Shown here: positions 26,356 through 35,700 of the stretch, piece by piece
Position numbering within the stretch: position 1 is the stretch's first letter
How the letters are laid out: every line of letters starts with the position of its first letter
Source of the DNA: an uncultured Pseudohongiella sp.
GTDB lineage: Bacteria; Pseudomonadota; Gammaproteobacteria; Pseudomonadales; Pseudohongiellaceae
NCBI GenBank assembly: GCA_902597095.1
Contig: CACJWK010000001.1
Location: 62,001 to 126,000 of the forward strand
Direction of reading: 5' to 3'
DNA: 64,000 bases
Translations under genes and position numbers: made by a program
The notes under the pieces: generated by a model
Told to the model about the DNA's origin: nothing
What the model saw: the letters and a program-made list of their open reading frames with translations, nothing else
The model's database searches: none

Positions 26356-27177
26356 ATGCCTGAAGGACCTGAAATTAGGCGCGCTGCCGACAAAATCGCC
26401 CGAGTTCTTGTAGGCCAGCAAATTGTTGGTATCCATTTTGGTCTGGACCGCCTGAAGGGCAGGGAGCGTGATTTTCAGGGCGCCGAGGTTCGTGAAATTG
26501 AAACACGCGGCAAGGCCCTGCTGACCCACTTCGACAATGAACTCACGATCTATTCGCATAATCAGCTGTATGGGCGCTGGTACGTTGTCAAGCGGGATGC
26601 TTTCCCCAAAACAAATCGGAGTTTGCGCCTTGCGCTGCATACGCGCACACACAGTGCGCTGCTATACAGTGCTAGTGACATCAGTATCTGGGATCAGTTT
26701 GAGCTTGAACTCCATCCCTTTCTGGCAAAAATAGGTCCGGACATTCTGAGTCCCAAGCTGACCTGGAAAGAAATCTCTCAGCGACTGCGCAGCGAACGTT
26801 TTCATCGGCGAACTCTGGCCTCTCTCTACCTGGCGCAGGATTTCCTCGCAGGCATTGGCAACTACCTGCGCAGCGAAATTTTGTTCGATGCGAAGGTTCT
26901 CCCGGATGCCAGGCCCCTTGATCTGAGTGTGAAACAGCTTAATGGTCTGGGCCGCAGTACCCTGAAGATCAGTCAGAGGGCCTATCAGACAGCGGGCATC
27001 ACGAACCCTCCCCGCCGGGCGGCGCGCCTGAAAAAACAGGGGCTCAAGCGTGGCGCGTTTCGTCACGCGGTATTCGGCCGACAGCGCCTGAGCTGCTATG
27101 AGTGTGGCGGCATCATCAGAAAGGACCTGCTGTCCGGCAGAAGGCTTTACTGGTGCCCCGTATGCCAGGGTTCCTAG
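26356..27177 (+). CDS. nei: Endonuclease VIII (DNA glycosylase/AP lyase)
   Basis: 273 residues beginning with the catalytic 'MPEGPEIRRAADKI' (Pro2 nucleophile, Glu3). The H2TH region carries 'LYLAQDFLAGIGNYLRSEIL', and a C-terminal zinc finger has 'CYECGGIIRKDLLSGRRLYW' then 'CPVCQ' (CxxC...CxxC). The enzyme excises oxidised pyrimidines and cuts the abasic site by beta,delta-elimination. 'GPE' at the start distinguishes it from the second Nei-like protein at 31918 ('GDT'). It follows glmM by 80 bp on the same strand, with no obvious Shine-Dalgarno, so it may be leaderless or read through. Confidence 0.92.
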   Translation: MPEGPEIRRAADKIARVLVGQQIVGIHFGLDRLKGRERDFQGAEVREIETRGKALLTHFDNELTIYSHNQLYGRWYVVKRDAFPKTNRSLRLALHTRTHSALLYSASDISIWDQFELELHPFLAKIGPDILSPKLTWKEISQRLRSERFHRRTLASLYLAQDFLAGIGNYLRSEILFDAKVLPDARPLDLSVKQLNGLGRSTLKISQRAYQTAGITNPPRRAARLKKQGLKRGAFRHAVFGRQRLSCYECGGIIRKDLLSGRRLYWCPVCQGS

Positions 27178-27221
27178 CGGCAGAATTCAATTTTGGGATT
27201 AGCGGCAAATTAGTGTAGCTT

Positions 27222-27254
27222 CCTCCGTCAGAGCGGAGGTCCCTAACCCGGGTT
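27222..27254 (+). promoter_or_regulatory. Structured leader of the ureohydrolase gene
   Basis: CCTCCG (27222-27227) pairs with CGGAGG (27234-27239) over a TCAGAG loop; 5 bases later comes the perfect palindrome AACCCGGGTT (27245-27254), then an A-rich unpaired stretch. The 110-base gap before the ATG at 27288 has no Shine-Dalgarno and no U-run, so this is not a terminator. CCGGAGG-like sequence in the stem could mask or mimic a ribosome-binding site. No known riboswitch class fits. Confidence 0.45.
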
Positions 27255-27287
27255 CCGACAAAAACCTTAAGTGAAGACGTCTGTCCT

Positions 27288-28286
27288 ATGTCTAAATCAA
27301 ATAACTATGCCCCCGAGTCCGAGGCAGACCCTGATGCCCCGAGACTGAGACCACGCTTCACCGAAATCCCGACTTTTATGCGAGCCCCCATTGCGAACCT
27401 GGCAGAGACGGATATCGCGCTTATCGGTGTTCCCTGTGATCTCGGTGTGACGAACCGCGCAGGCGCGCGGCACGGACCGCGCGAGATACGTAATCAGTCC
27501 TCACTGATGCGTTCTTATAACATGTCGACGCGAATCAACCCCTATGATCTGGCGAAGATTGCCGACGTTGGCGACGTGCCTATTGATAACCTGTTTAATC
27601 TGGATGAAGCGATCAAGGAAATTGAAGCCTTTTACACGTCGGTGGGTGCTCAGGGCGTGATTCCGCTTTCTGCCGGTGGCGATCATTCCATTACCTACCC
27701 GATTCTGAAGGGGCTGAAAAAAGATGAGCCCTTCGCTTTAATCCATGTGGATGCGCATACCGATACCTGGACAGAATTCTATGGATCGAAATTTCACCAT
27801 GGCGCACCTTTTCGGCTCGCAACCGATGAAGGGATTATAGATCCGACCAAAACCATTCAGATTGGAATTCGCGGCGGCCAGAACAACCTCGAAGGGCTGA
27901 ATTACTCCTATGACTCGGGCATGCGGGTTGTAGAGATGGATGAATTTACCGACCTCGGCGTTGAAGCTGTGGTTGCCGAGGCGCGCAAGGTCGTTGGTGA
28001 TGCTCCTACTTACATTACCTTCGATGTGGACGGTATTGATCCAGTGTTCACGCCAGGCACCGGGACACCGGAGGTTGGAGGCCTCACCACCGTCGAGGCT
28101 CTGCGTTTGCTGCGCGGACTACGTGGCTTAAATCTGATAGGTGGTGATGTGGTTGAAGTAGCGCCGCCGTTTGATCAAACCGGTAATACCGCGCTGGTGG
28201 GGGCTTCCATGATGTTCGAGATACTGTGTCTGCTCGCCGAATCTTTCAGTCAGCGTAAGGGGCCGACCCCAGCCAAAAGTGTCTAA
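27288..28286 (+). CDS. Ureohydrolase (agmatinase/guanidinobutyrase family)
   Basis: 332 residues. The manganese/nickel-binding motifs of the arginase-agmatinase superfamily are all present: 'SAGGDHSITYPILKG', 'ALIHVDAHTDT' and 'YITFDVDGIDPVFTPGTG', plus the conserved 'TNRAGARHGPREIRNQSSLM' and the C-terminal 'LIGGDVVEVAPPFD'. It hydrolyses a guanidino compound to urea and an amine. Relatives with this N-terminal extension and 'GARHGPREIR' act on agmatine, 4-guanidinobutyrate, 3-guanidinopropionate or free guanidine, so the substrate is open. Its TAA overlaps the ATG of the following transporter-like gene (TAATG), suggesting co-expression. Confidence 0.9.
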   Translation: MSKSNNYAPESEADPDAPRLRPRFTEIPTFMRAPIANLAETDIALIGVPCDLGVTNRAGARHGPREIRNQSSLMRSYNMSTRINPYDLAKIADVGDVPIDNLFNLDEAIKEIEAFYTSVGAQGVIPLSAGGDHSITYPILKGLKKDEPFALIHVDAHTDTWTEFYGSKFHHGAPFRLATDEGIIDPTKTIQIGIRGGQNNLEGLNYSYDSGMRVVEMDEFTDLGVEAVVAEARKVVGDAPTYITFDVDGIDPVFTPGTGTPEVGGLTTVEALRLLRGLRGLNLIGGDVVEVAPPFDQTGNTALVGASMMFEILCLLAESFSQRKGPTPAKSV

Positions 28287-29642
28287 TGGAGGCGCTCAGA
28301 CTACTGCGCTTTGCCCTGCCTTTGATTCTGGGGGGTTTTCTTTTTTCTGTGTCCGGTTCGCTATCAAGGAAGCTGGACGATTCCGATGTCGGTGCTTTCC
28401 GACGTGCTGGAGAACAGGCCTGGCGACAGTCTGTCTTATATTGGCTTTGCGCTGGTGCTTATCTCCGCGTTGCTTTCGGTCTATTACTCGCTGGTCAGGC
28501 AAGAGAATTCCCGTCACTCGCGGCTTGAACAATTGTTTACCGTAACTCCGCCGTGGCTGGCCCTGAGAGTTATCGGTGCGATTTTCGGCGGTATTATCAT
28601 CTGGCAGGTGGGCCCCGAATTAGTCTGGTCGGAGACGACAGGGCAGATCGTGGTTTACGACTTGATGACCGCGATCGTGACGGTTTTTTTTGCGGCCTTT
28701 TTGCTCCCGCTGCTGACTGATTTCGGCTTAATGGAGCTGGTTGAAACCGCGCTTTCTCCCGTATTCCGCCGGCTGTTCTGCCTACCAGGCAGATCTGCCG
28801 TCGATGCGATCGCGACCTGAATGACGGCTGCCACAGTGGGTGTCCTGATTACTTCCCAGCAGTATGAAATGGGCTTCTACAGTCAGCGAGAGGCAGCGAC
28901 TATTGCGAGCAATTTTTCTGTGGTGTCTTTGCCGTTCTGTGTCGTCATTGCTGAGTTTGTTCAGCTTGGTCATGTGTTTGTGCCGTTTTATCTCACGGTT
29001 TGCTGTGCAGGTTTGATCACGGCGATCGTGATGCCTCGAATTCCACCGCTCTCAAAAATTCCGGATCAATACTTGGAGGCGGGCAAGCAACGCTCGGAGC
29101 GTGATAGATTATCCGGCGAAGAGCCTGCCGGATCCCTGACGCGGGGATTTCAGGCAGCACTGGAGCGGGCAGATCACGCGCCCCGTCCGCGCGCGTGCCT
29201 GCAGAGCGGCATGTATAACCTGTTCGACATTTGGTTCGGGCTGATGCCGCCGCTGATCGCGATAGCGGCCTTCGGACTGATCATAGCTGAGTACACCCCG
29301 GTGTTCGAAGTGCTTACCTATCCTCTCGCAGCGCTGTTGTCCTGGTTGCAGATCACTGATTCCGGAGCAGCGGCACCAGCCCTGCTGGTGGGGTTTGTCG
29401 AGATGTTTCTGCCGGGAGTCATTGCTCAGGGAATTGAAAGCGAACTGACCCGTTTCGTGATCATCTCAGTAGCCATCAAGCAACTGATTTATATGTCAGA
29501 TGTTGGCGTACTGATTCTGCAGGCCCGCATTCCGCTGAATTTTATCAATCTGGTGACTCTGTTTATGCTGCGCACGATCATCGCGCTGCCGGTTATCGTC
29601 ACCATAGCTCAGGGTCTGGTCGCCGCGGGAGCTCTTGCCTGA
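28286..29642 (+). pseudogene. yjiH: YjiH family membrane protein (nucleoside-recognition domain), disrupted
   Basis: Starts at the ATG of TAATG ('MEALRLLRFALPLILGGFLF'). One extra T in the T6 run at 28341-28346 breaks the frame; without it the protein continues 'RYQGSWTIPMSVLSDVLENR'. In the second frame a TGA at 28818-28820 stands where relatives have Trp ('AVDAIAT*MTAATVGVLITS'), and the same frame then continues 'QQYEMGFYSQREAATIASNF' to the end. About ten membrane helices are recognisable. YjiH-type proteins are putative transporters of nucleoside-recognition (Gate) domain type, often beside ureohydrolase or amidase genes. One frameshift plus one nonsense codon means it is a pseudogene unless the sequence is wrong. 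Confidence 0.8.
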
Positions 29643-29775
29643 TTCGCTCCGCTTTGATGCGGCGCAGCACTGCCTCAGGTTCAGGCTGAACGGGAGGCAA
29701 GCTGAGCTTCCGACCACTTCATCTCCGACAAAAAGGATGATTATTAGGCCTTTCTCTTAAAGCGATGTTGCTGCG

Positions 29776-30327
29776 TTATCGGGTCTGGAACTTCCAGTCT
29801 CCGTCGTGCTCTTTGAGGTATGCGTAGCCGCCGGTGAACCGGGGCGCCGAATTCTCTTCCATGGGCTGGCACCAGAAAATGCCAACGATCGCGTCCGGCA
29901 CGCTCGATAGATTACTGGCCAGTCTTCGATGTTGTTCGTGTTTGTCATCGAACGGTTCCTGAAATAGGTATTTCACTCCCATGTCTTTCTGCGCGAGCTG
30001 ACGGATGTTAGAGATGAATGCGTACATATCCAGATAGTTATCGCTGTCTGTAACGAGGGTCCTCAGCCAATCGTCGTCTGCCAGTGAGACGGCTGCGTAG
30101 GCGTCCCGGAAAAGAAGGAACTGTTCCTGAGAAAGGGGTGAAACGGTGTTTTGGTTCCAGTTGTGATAGCGAGCGCATGATGAGCCCTCCACCTGCGGCA
30201 GAGGCGTAAATATGGAGTCAAACTCGTCCTCGGGGCTGGCGAAGTCCTGGCCGAGAGTCGACGTCTTGTGGAAAAGCAAAACCGTGCTTAGGAGTAGCAC
30301 GATCAGCCGATGGGAAGCAGCAGTCAT
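29776..30327 (-). CDS. Secreted protein of unknown function
   Basis: 183 residues with an N-terminal signal peptide ('HRLIVLLLSTVLLFHKTSTL', then GQD). The mature part has two cysteines ('GSSCARYHNW', 'IFWCQPM'), a central helical section ('EQFLLFRDAYAAVSLADDDW', 'DMYAFISNIRQLAQKDMGVK') and C-terminal strands ('RFTGGYAYLKEHDGDWKFQ'), reminiscent of a SnoaL/NTF2-like ending but not assignable. AAGGGG lies upstream of the ATG. It is convergent with the yjiH remnant and co-directional with the photolyase operon end. Confidence 0.65.
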   Translation of the reverse strand: MTAASHRLIVLLLSTVLLFHKTSTLGQDFASPEDEFDSIFTPLPQVEGSSCARYHNWNQNTVSPLSQEQFLLFRDAYAAVSLADDDWLRTLVTDSDNYLDMYAFISNIRQLAQKDMGVKYLFQEPFDDKHEQHRRLASNLSSVPDAIVGIFWCQPMEENSAPRFTGGYAYLKEHDGDWKFQTR

Positions 30328-30424
30328 GATTTTTCTTTCGCCCCTTAGGTCTGGCGAGGATAGTCAGACGGGAATCTATCACAAAAATCGGAGCAATTGC
30401 CCGATCGGCAATCGGAAGGAGAGG

Positions 30425-31921
30425 TCAGATCTGCCTTCGACTCTGATTTTTGCGCGACCCATGGCGCTGAAATACTCGCGTGCTGTCGCCGCTGGTCTTT
30501 GCCGCCAGATTCGCCGCCCTCATGCGTTTTTGTGCGGCACGATAAGCAGACAAATGATCGACAATCGGGGCGGGGTAATCGTGCTCAATGATGCAGCCTG
30601 ACTGTTGCTGGATCGGTGCGGGCATGCGATGGGGTTCGGCGATAAAGTCATCCGGGACATGTATCAGTTCGGGTACCCACTGACGGATGAACATACCCCC
30701 TGGGTCCTGGTCCAGCACCTGCTTGATGGGAGAATAAATCCGCAGTGCGGAGATGCCTGTTGTGCCAGCCTGCATTTGAATTTGTGAATAGTGGATGCCG
30801 GGCTCATAGTCGGTGAACAGCCGCGCCAGGTGCAGGGCCGGCTGTCGCCAGTGTAACCACAAATGATAGGAGGCAAACGAAATCAACATGGCCCGCATGC
30901 GGAAGTTGATCCATCCCGTCTGTTGAAGCGCACGCATACAGGCATCGATCAGCGGGTAGCCTGTCTGGCCCGCGGCCCAGGCCTCGAAATATACGGGGTT
31001 GAACTCGTTTTCTCGCAGGCCGTTAAACGTAGGGTTCATATTATCGAATTCGATCGCCGGTTCATCTTCCAGTTTCTGTATGAAATGGCAGTGCCATGCC
31101 AGGCGCTCAACATAGTTCGACAGTGATTGGCTCCAGGGGTCCCGCTGGCCGCGCTGACGCTGTAGCTCACGTTTGCGTTGGGAGACACGCTGATAAACTG
31201 TGCGAAGTGAAATATTGCCGTAAGTCAGGTAAGGACTCAGCCGGCTGCAGCTGTCCCAGGCGGTCAACGGTGAGGAAAGGCCCTGCAGATAGTCACCTGA
31301 ACGGTCTGACAGAAAGCTGTTCAGTAGCGTGATCGCCTCACTCTCCCCACCGGTTTGTCTGCTGATCAGGCCATCTTCCTTCAGCGCGAAACTTTCTGGA
31401 GACTGCACGCCAAGCCCGGCCAGTTCGGCCCCGCCGTCGACGATCTGCCTCGGGCGGCCAACCAGAGGTGAAGTCACGAACCCCTGCCATTGTCTGGCCC
31501 AGCCGTCTCTGCCGTTCATTGCCCGGACGACGCCCTGCTGGCGATACTCAATGAAATCTATCCCCGCTGACTGTGCCCATTTTTTGACTGCCCGATCGCG
31601 CTGGTAGCCGAGGGCGTTAGTGGTTTCCTGATGCGCGCGAATGCATCGAAAGCCGGTTTCTGCCTGCAGGCTGCTGATAACGTCGACGGCTTCTCCGCGC
31701 CGGATCAGCAGTCGACTGCCGAGCTTACGCAAATCGCGATCGAGCTCAGTCAGGGAGTCGTTTATGAAGAGTAGATGTCGCTTTGAGAAGTCGTCTGCGC
31801 TGATAAGGTCTGGCTCATAGATATAGAGGCAGATGACTTTTCCGCGTCTTGCGGCGGCGACCAACGGCGAGTGATCGGTGACGCGCAGATCCCGCTTGAA
31901 CCAGACTAATTCAGCTGTCAT
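30425..31921 (-). CDS. Cryptochrome/photolyase family protein
   Basis: About 498 residues from the ATG at 31921, which shares ATGA with the stop of the upstream nei-like gene; the longer open frame to 32005 lies inside that gene. The N-terminal antenna domain begins 'AELVWFKRDLRVTDHSPLVA'; the FAD-binding domain has 'WDSCSRLSPYLTYGNISLRT', 'WHCHFIQKLEDEPAIEFD', 'ETGYPLID'-like 'GQTGYPLIDACMRALQQTGW' and 'RMRAMLISFASYHLWLHWRQ', the core FAD/lesion-binding motifs. C-terminal tail is basic ('SRKNQSRRQI'). It probably repairs UV photoproducts with blue light; whether CPD or (6-4) cannot be told by eye. Last gene of the lhr-nei-photolyase operon. Confidence 0.9.
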   Translation of the reverse strand: MTAELVWFKRDLRVTDHSPLVAAARRGKVICLYIYEPDLISADDFSKRHLLFINDSLTELDRDLRKLGSRLLIRRGEAVDVISSLQAETGFRCIRAHQETTNALGYQRDRAVKKWAQSAGIDFIEYRQQGVVRAMNGRDGWARQWQGFVTSPLVGRPRQIVDGGAELAGLGVQSPESFALKEDGLISRQTGGESEAITLLNSFLSDRSGDYLQGLSSPLTAWDSCSRLSPYLTYGNISLRTVYQRVSQRKRELQRQRGQRDPWSQSLSNYVERLAWHCHFIQKLEDEPAIEFDNMNPTFNGLRENEFNPVYFEAWAAGQTGYPLIDACMRALQQTGWINFRMRAMLISFASYHLWLHWRQPALHLARLFTDYEPGIHYSQIQMQAGTTGISALRIYSPIKQVLDQDPGGMFIRQWVPELIHVPDDFIAEPHRMPAPIQQQSGCIIEHDYPAPIVDHLSAYRAAQKRMRAANLAAKTSGDSTRVFQRHGSRKNQSRRQI

Positions 31922-32709
31922 CGGTCGGTTCCCTGACAGACAGGGCAATAATAGGTCGAGCGTGCCGTTTCTCCCTGTCGCTGCATCACAATAGGGCCTG
32001 AACATTCAAGGCAGGGCATTCCCCGACGCCGATAAACCCAGAGCCTGTCCCCGAGAGTCGACCCGCGAAACTTGCGGCGCAGGCCTTCAAGGTTTCGTCT
32101 CATGTAGTGTCTGGCACTGCGCAGGCACACTCGCAGTATTTCGTCATCCAGCGTCGACAGCGGTTCAAAGGGGTTGAGCCGATTCATGAACAGGATTTCC
32201 GACTTGTAGACATTACCGATACCGGCCACGAGCTGCTGATTCATCAGCGCCTCTCCGAGTGGCAGATGGTCATGCATGCGCAATCTGGCGATGGCAGCGT
32301 CCTCGTCAAATGCGTCTGCCAATAAGTCCGGGCCCAGCCTGGTCAGCAGTGCACGGCCCCAAATCCGGATGCTGCTTTCTACCTCAATGAGTTTCGGGCT
32401 GAAGCAAATCAGATCATGGCTGAGAAAGCGCATGGCGAGCGCGGCACGGTAAGCGGGTTTTCGCCAGCGCTCTCCGCGGGGGTATATGTGCCAGGAGCCG
32501 GTCATGCCCAGGTGCGAATGAACAGTGAAGCCGTTATCCAGACCCAGCAGCAGATGCTTTCCTCTGGCTTGAGCGGTCTGCAGAATGCAGCCTGCCAGCT
32601 CCTGTGCCTTGGGTAATTCGGGTCTGCCTCTGGACGCTTCTATGCGTTTCCCGCAAAGCTGTTCAGTGATCTGCTGCGCCACCCGATGAAGCGTATCTCC
32701 TTCAGGCAT
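31918..32709 (-). CDS. Nei/Fpg-family DNA glycosylase, Lhr-associated
   Basis: 263 residues from the ATG at 32709, giving the catalytic N-terminus 'MPEGDTLHRVAQQITEQL' (Pro2, Glu3); the open frame to 32874 is inside lhr and wrong. H2TH segment: 'EALMNQQLVAGIGNVYKSEI'. Zinc finger: 'CLECSGPIVM' then 'YYCPVCQ'. The 'PEGDT' start marks the Nei2/Lhr-partner branch known from actinobacteria and pseudomonads, in contrast with the 'PEGPE' paralogue at 26356. It removes oxidised bases and abasic sites. Overlaps lhr by 8 bp upstream and the photolyase by 4 bp downstream, so all three are translationally coupled. Confidence 0.9.
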   Translation of the reverse strand: MPEGDTLHRVAQQITEQLCGKRIEASRGRPELPKAQELAGCILQTAQARGKHLLLGLDNGFTVHSHLGMTGSWHIYPRGERWRKPAYRAALAMRFLSHDLICFSPKLIEVESSIRIWGRALLTRLGPDLLADAFDEDAAIARLRMHDHLPLGEALMNQQLVAGIGNVYKSEILFMNRLNPFEPLSTLDDEILRVCLRSARHYMRRNLEGLRRKFRGSTLGDRLWVYRRRGMPCLECSGPIVMQRQGETARSTYYCPVCQGTDR

Positions 32710-35700
32710 GGTTCTGGGTAGCCTCAATGCTCCGGCAGGAATAGCCGCGATGAGCGTGCTGGAATCCTCCGCCCAGCAGAGCAGCATGAATGGACTCTTC
32801 AGCGCGCGGCTTACCGTCAATCGAGGCGAGGTAGACCAGTTTGCGTCCTCGAGCCGCCAGCTTAAGACCCGCAATCAACGCCTTGATGCCGCTGCTTCGC
32901 GTTGGCTCGTCCGGCGGCAGAAATGTGGTGATCTGGTCGCCCGTTTTGGCAATGTAGGCAATCAGATCGCCGTTCAGCAACAGGACGCGAGACCCGGCGA
33001 CTCTGGCGCAGCGCTTGCCGCCGTCAGCTGCGGACGGCCAGGGTAAAAGTGCGCCATAGGGATTGGCGGGGTCTGTTGCAGACAATAAGACAGGGTCAGT
33101 CGATTCGGCAGTATTGCGCAGGCGATCTTCAGCGCCGGGGACTGCAAACTGACTGGCACCGAGACCTTCCACAAAGTAACCCCGTCGAATCCGGCCGGCT
33201 TCTTCCATCGCTTTGAGCACAGGATATATGCCGGAGAATCCACCGGTGACCCCTTCCTTTGTCAGTGCTTCCTTCACCATGACACCATAGCGTTCGAGCA
33301 GTTGCTGGACCTGAGCTGTTCTTGCTTCTGTCGCTGAAGGTTGCTCCCAGCCGACCCGGTCAAACAGGGTCCATCGCCCTTCGCTGCCCGGAAGGCGCGA
33401 GCCTCTTCGTGGTCTCATTCGCTGTTGCGCCCGTCGGGTTCTAGGTTTTCTGTCTTTTACCCCCAAACGTGCACGCAGCGGTGCGAAGCTGTCGTTCCCC
33501 GCATTGCCGCTCCACACCAGCTCCCACAGCGCCTCAAGCACGTCGTTCTGAAAGCCCCCGACAGCTTCGACGATATCGTCAAAGAATGGCGCACCCCGCG
33601 AGCCGATAAACTCATGAATACGCTGGGCCAGTTCGTTGTCAATGGGGTTTGGCTCAGGGGCCAGCAGGGGATAATTTTCGGCGAGGTAGATGGCAATCCG
33701 CCCATCGCTGCTGCCAACGGGTTCGATCCCCCGCCACAGCACTTCTCCTGAGACGAACAGCTCATCAATCTGTCCCACCCGATATCCGGTGATGCGCGCC
33801 GGCAGGATTTCGGTCTCCAGAACTGAGGCTGGCAGTGGCGCCCCCTGCAGTTGCTCGATGGTGTCATAGAGCGCGTCCAGTCCACGCCTCGGTTTGGTAA
33901 TAAATTGCCAATCCGCGATAAATGAAGCGAACTTATTGTGATCTACTGCTTCAATTTGGTGTCGCCACCCTGCCAGCGAGCGCCGCTTGATTTGTTTTAG
34001 CACATCGTGATCAATCCATTCGCGGCGCGTGCTGCCTGGTGTAAATCCTCCCTCAAGGACTCGACCTGTGGCAGAGAGTTCATTCAGGGCCTTGCGCATA
34101 ACATCGATGCCGAGACCGAAATGCTGGGCAATCTCAGCTGGCTCAAAAGGTCCGTGGGTCCGGAGATAGCGGGAGACCAGGTCTTGCATAGGTGACTGGC
34201 AAGGTTCGAGCAGAGCTGCGGGCAGGCCCATTGGCAGGACTGTACCCAGGGCATCCCGATATCGGGCTGCATCCTCCGCAGCTATATAGCGGGGATTTCC
34301 GGCCACCCTGATTTCGATGATTCGTCGCGCTCTGGTCAGTTCGCTGAGCATTGACTGAAGGACGGCCTGTTGGCCTGAATCGGTGCGGTCAAAAATGTCG
34401 GTGGCGCTCAGATCACCGAGTGCCAGCAGCAGGTCATGGACATCATCCGGGTCTTTTACATACGGATGCTCCATCAATTGACGCTTGAGCGTGATGGCGG
34501 CGATGGCTTCCGGATCGAGGAGTTCGCGATAGTCGGCGCTGCCCAGCAGTTCCTTGAGTTGGGCGTGGTCCAGAGAGAGGACCTGTGCGCGACGCTCGGC
34601 AAGCGGAGCATCAGCGTCGTAGATAAAACTGGCGGTGAAATCGAACAGCACGGTTTGCGCAAAAGGCGATGCAGAATCGCTGTTCACGGAATGTACTCTG
34701 ATCCGGCGACTGTGTATGTCCTCGAGCAGCTGATTCAGTCCGTCGATATCAAAAACGTCCCGCAGGCATTCCCGGTAGGTCTCCAGAATCATCGGGAATC
34801 TGGGGTACTGGCTGGCCGCTTGCATCAAATCTGCTGACTTTCTGCGCTGCAACCACAAAGGTGTGCGCTGACCTGGAAAGCGTCGGGGTAGCAACAGGGC
34901 TCGTGCTGCGTTTTCCCGAAAGCGAGCCGCGAACAGAGATGTGTCGCTGAGCGCGCGGACCACGTCTTCCTCGAGCGACTCCGGATCAGGAATAAACCAC
35001 TCGGCCTCCGGAGGAGAGTCGGATTCGGGTACCCGAAAGACGATGCCGTCATCACACCAGACCACGTCAATTTCGGAAAAACGCTGGCGAAGTTGTGCGG
35101 CGACCGTCATCGCCCACGGGGCATGAACCCGAGCGCCGAACGGCGACTGCAGGACAACGCGCCAATCGCCCACTTCATCGATAAAATTCTCGACAATGAT
35201 ACATTCATCAGAGGGGACGTCACCGGCTGCTTCGAACTGACCAGCTACGTAATCATAGAGGATGTCCGCTGCCTCGGCTTCGAGAGCATGATCACGGGTC
35301 AGCAGCTTTTGAGCGTCCGCTCTCGAGGCTCGCGAGAGTATCCGTGTCAGCGCGCCGATTGCCCTGCCAAATTCAAGCGGTCGACCGACTCCGTCGCCGC
35401 GCCAAAATGGCATCTTGCCCTGTTCTCCCGGTGCCGGCTCGACCAGGACTTGGTCTTTGGTAATTTCCAGTGTGCGCCACATTGAGGCGCCGAGCCGGAA
35501 TACTTCACCAATCTGCAGTTCGAAGACCATTTCTTCGTCCAGTTCCCCGACGCGGCTTTTGGTGTCGCCGCCGCCAAGCAGAAATACCCCGTAGAGCCCG
35601 CGGTCCGGAATCGTGCCTGCGTTGAGGATGGCAGTTCGCTGTGCGCCGCGTCTGGGAGTCAGGTGATTGTTTATCCGGTCCCAGGTAATGCGGGCTTTAA

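Noticed and set aside
27181-27287. Guanidine riboswitch (class I, II or III) before the ureohydrolase
   Set aside because: The ACGR loops, the GGUCCGAGAG motif and the class-III pseudoknot features that I know are not present.
28818-28820. TGA recoded as Trp or selenocysteine in yjiH
   Set aside because: Many neighbouring genes end in TGA, and yjiH also has a frameshift, so recoding is not needed.
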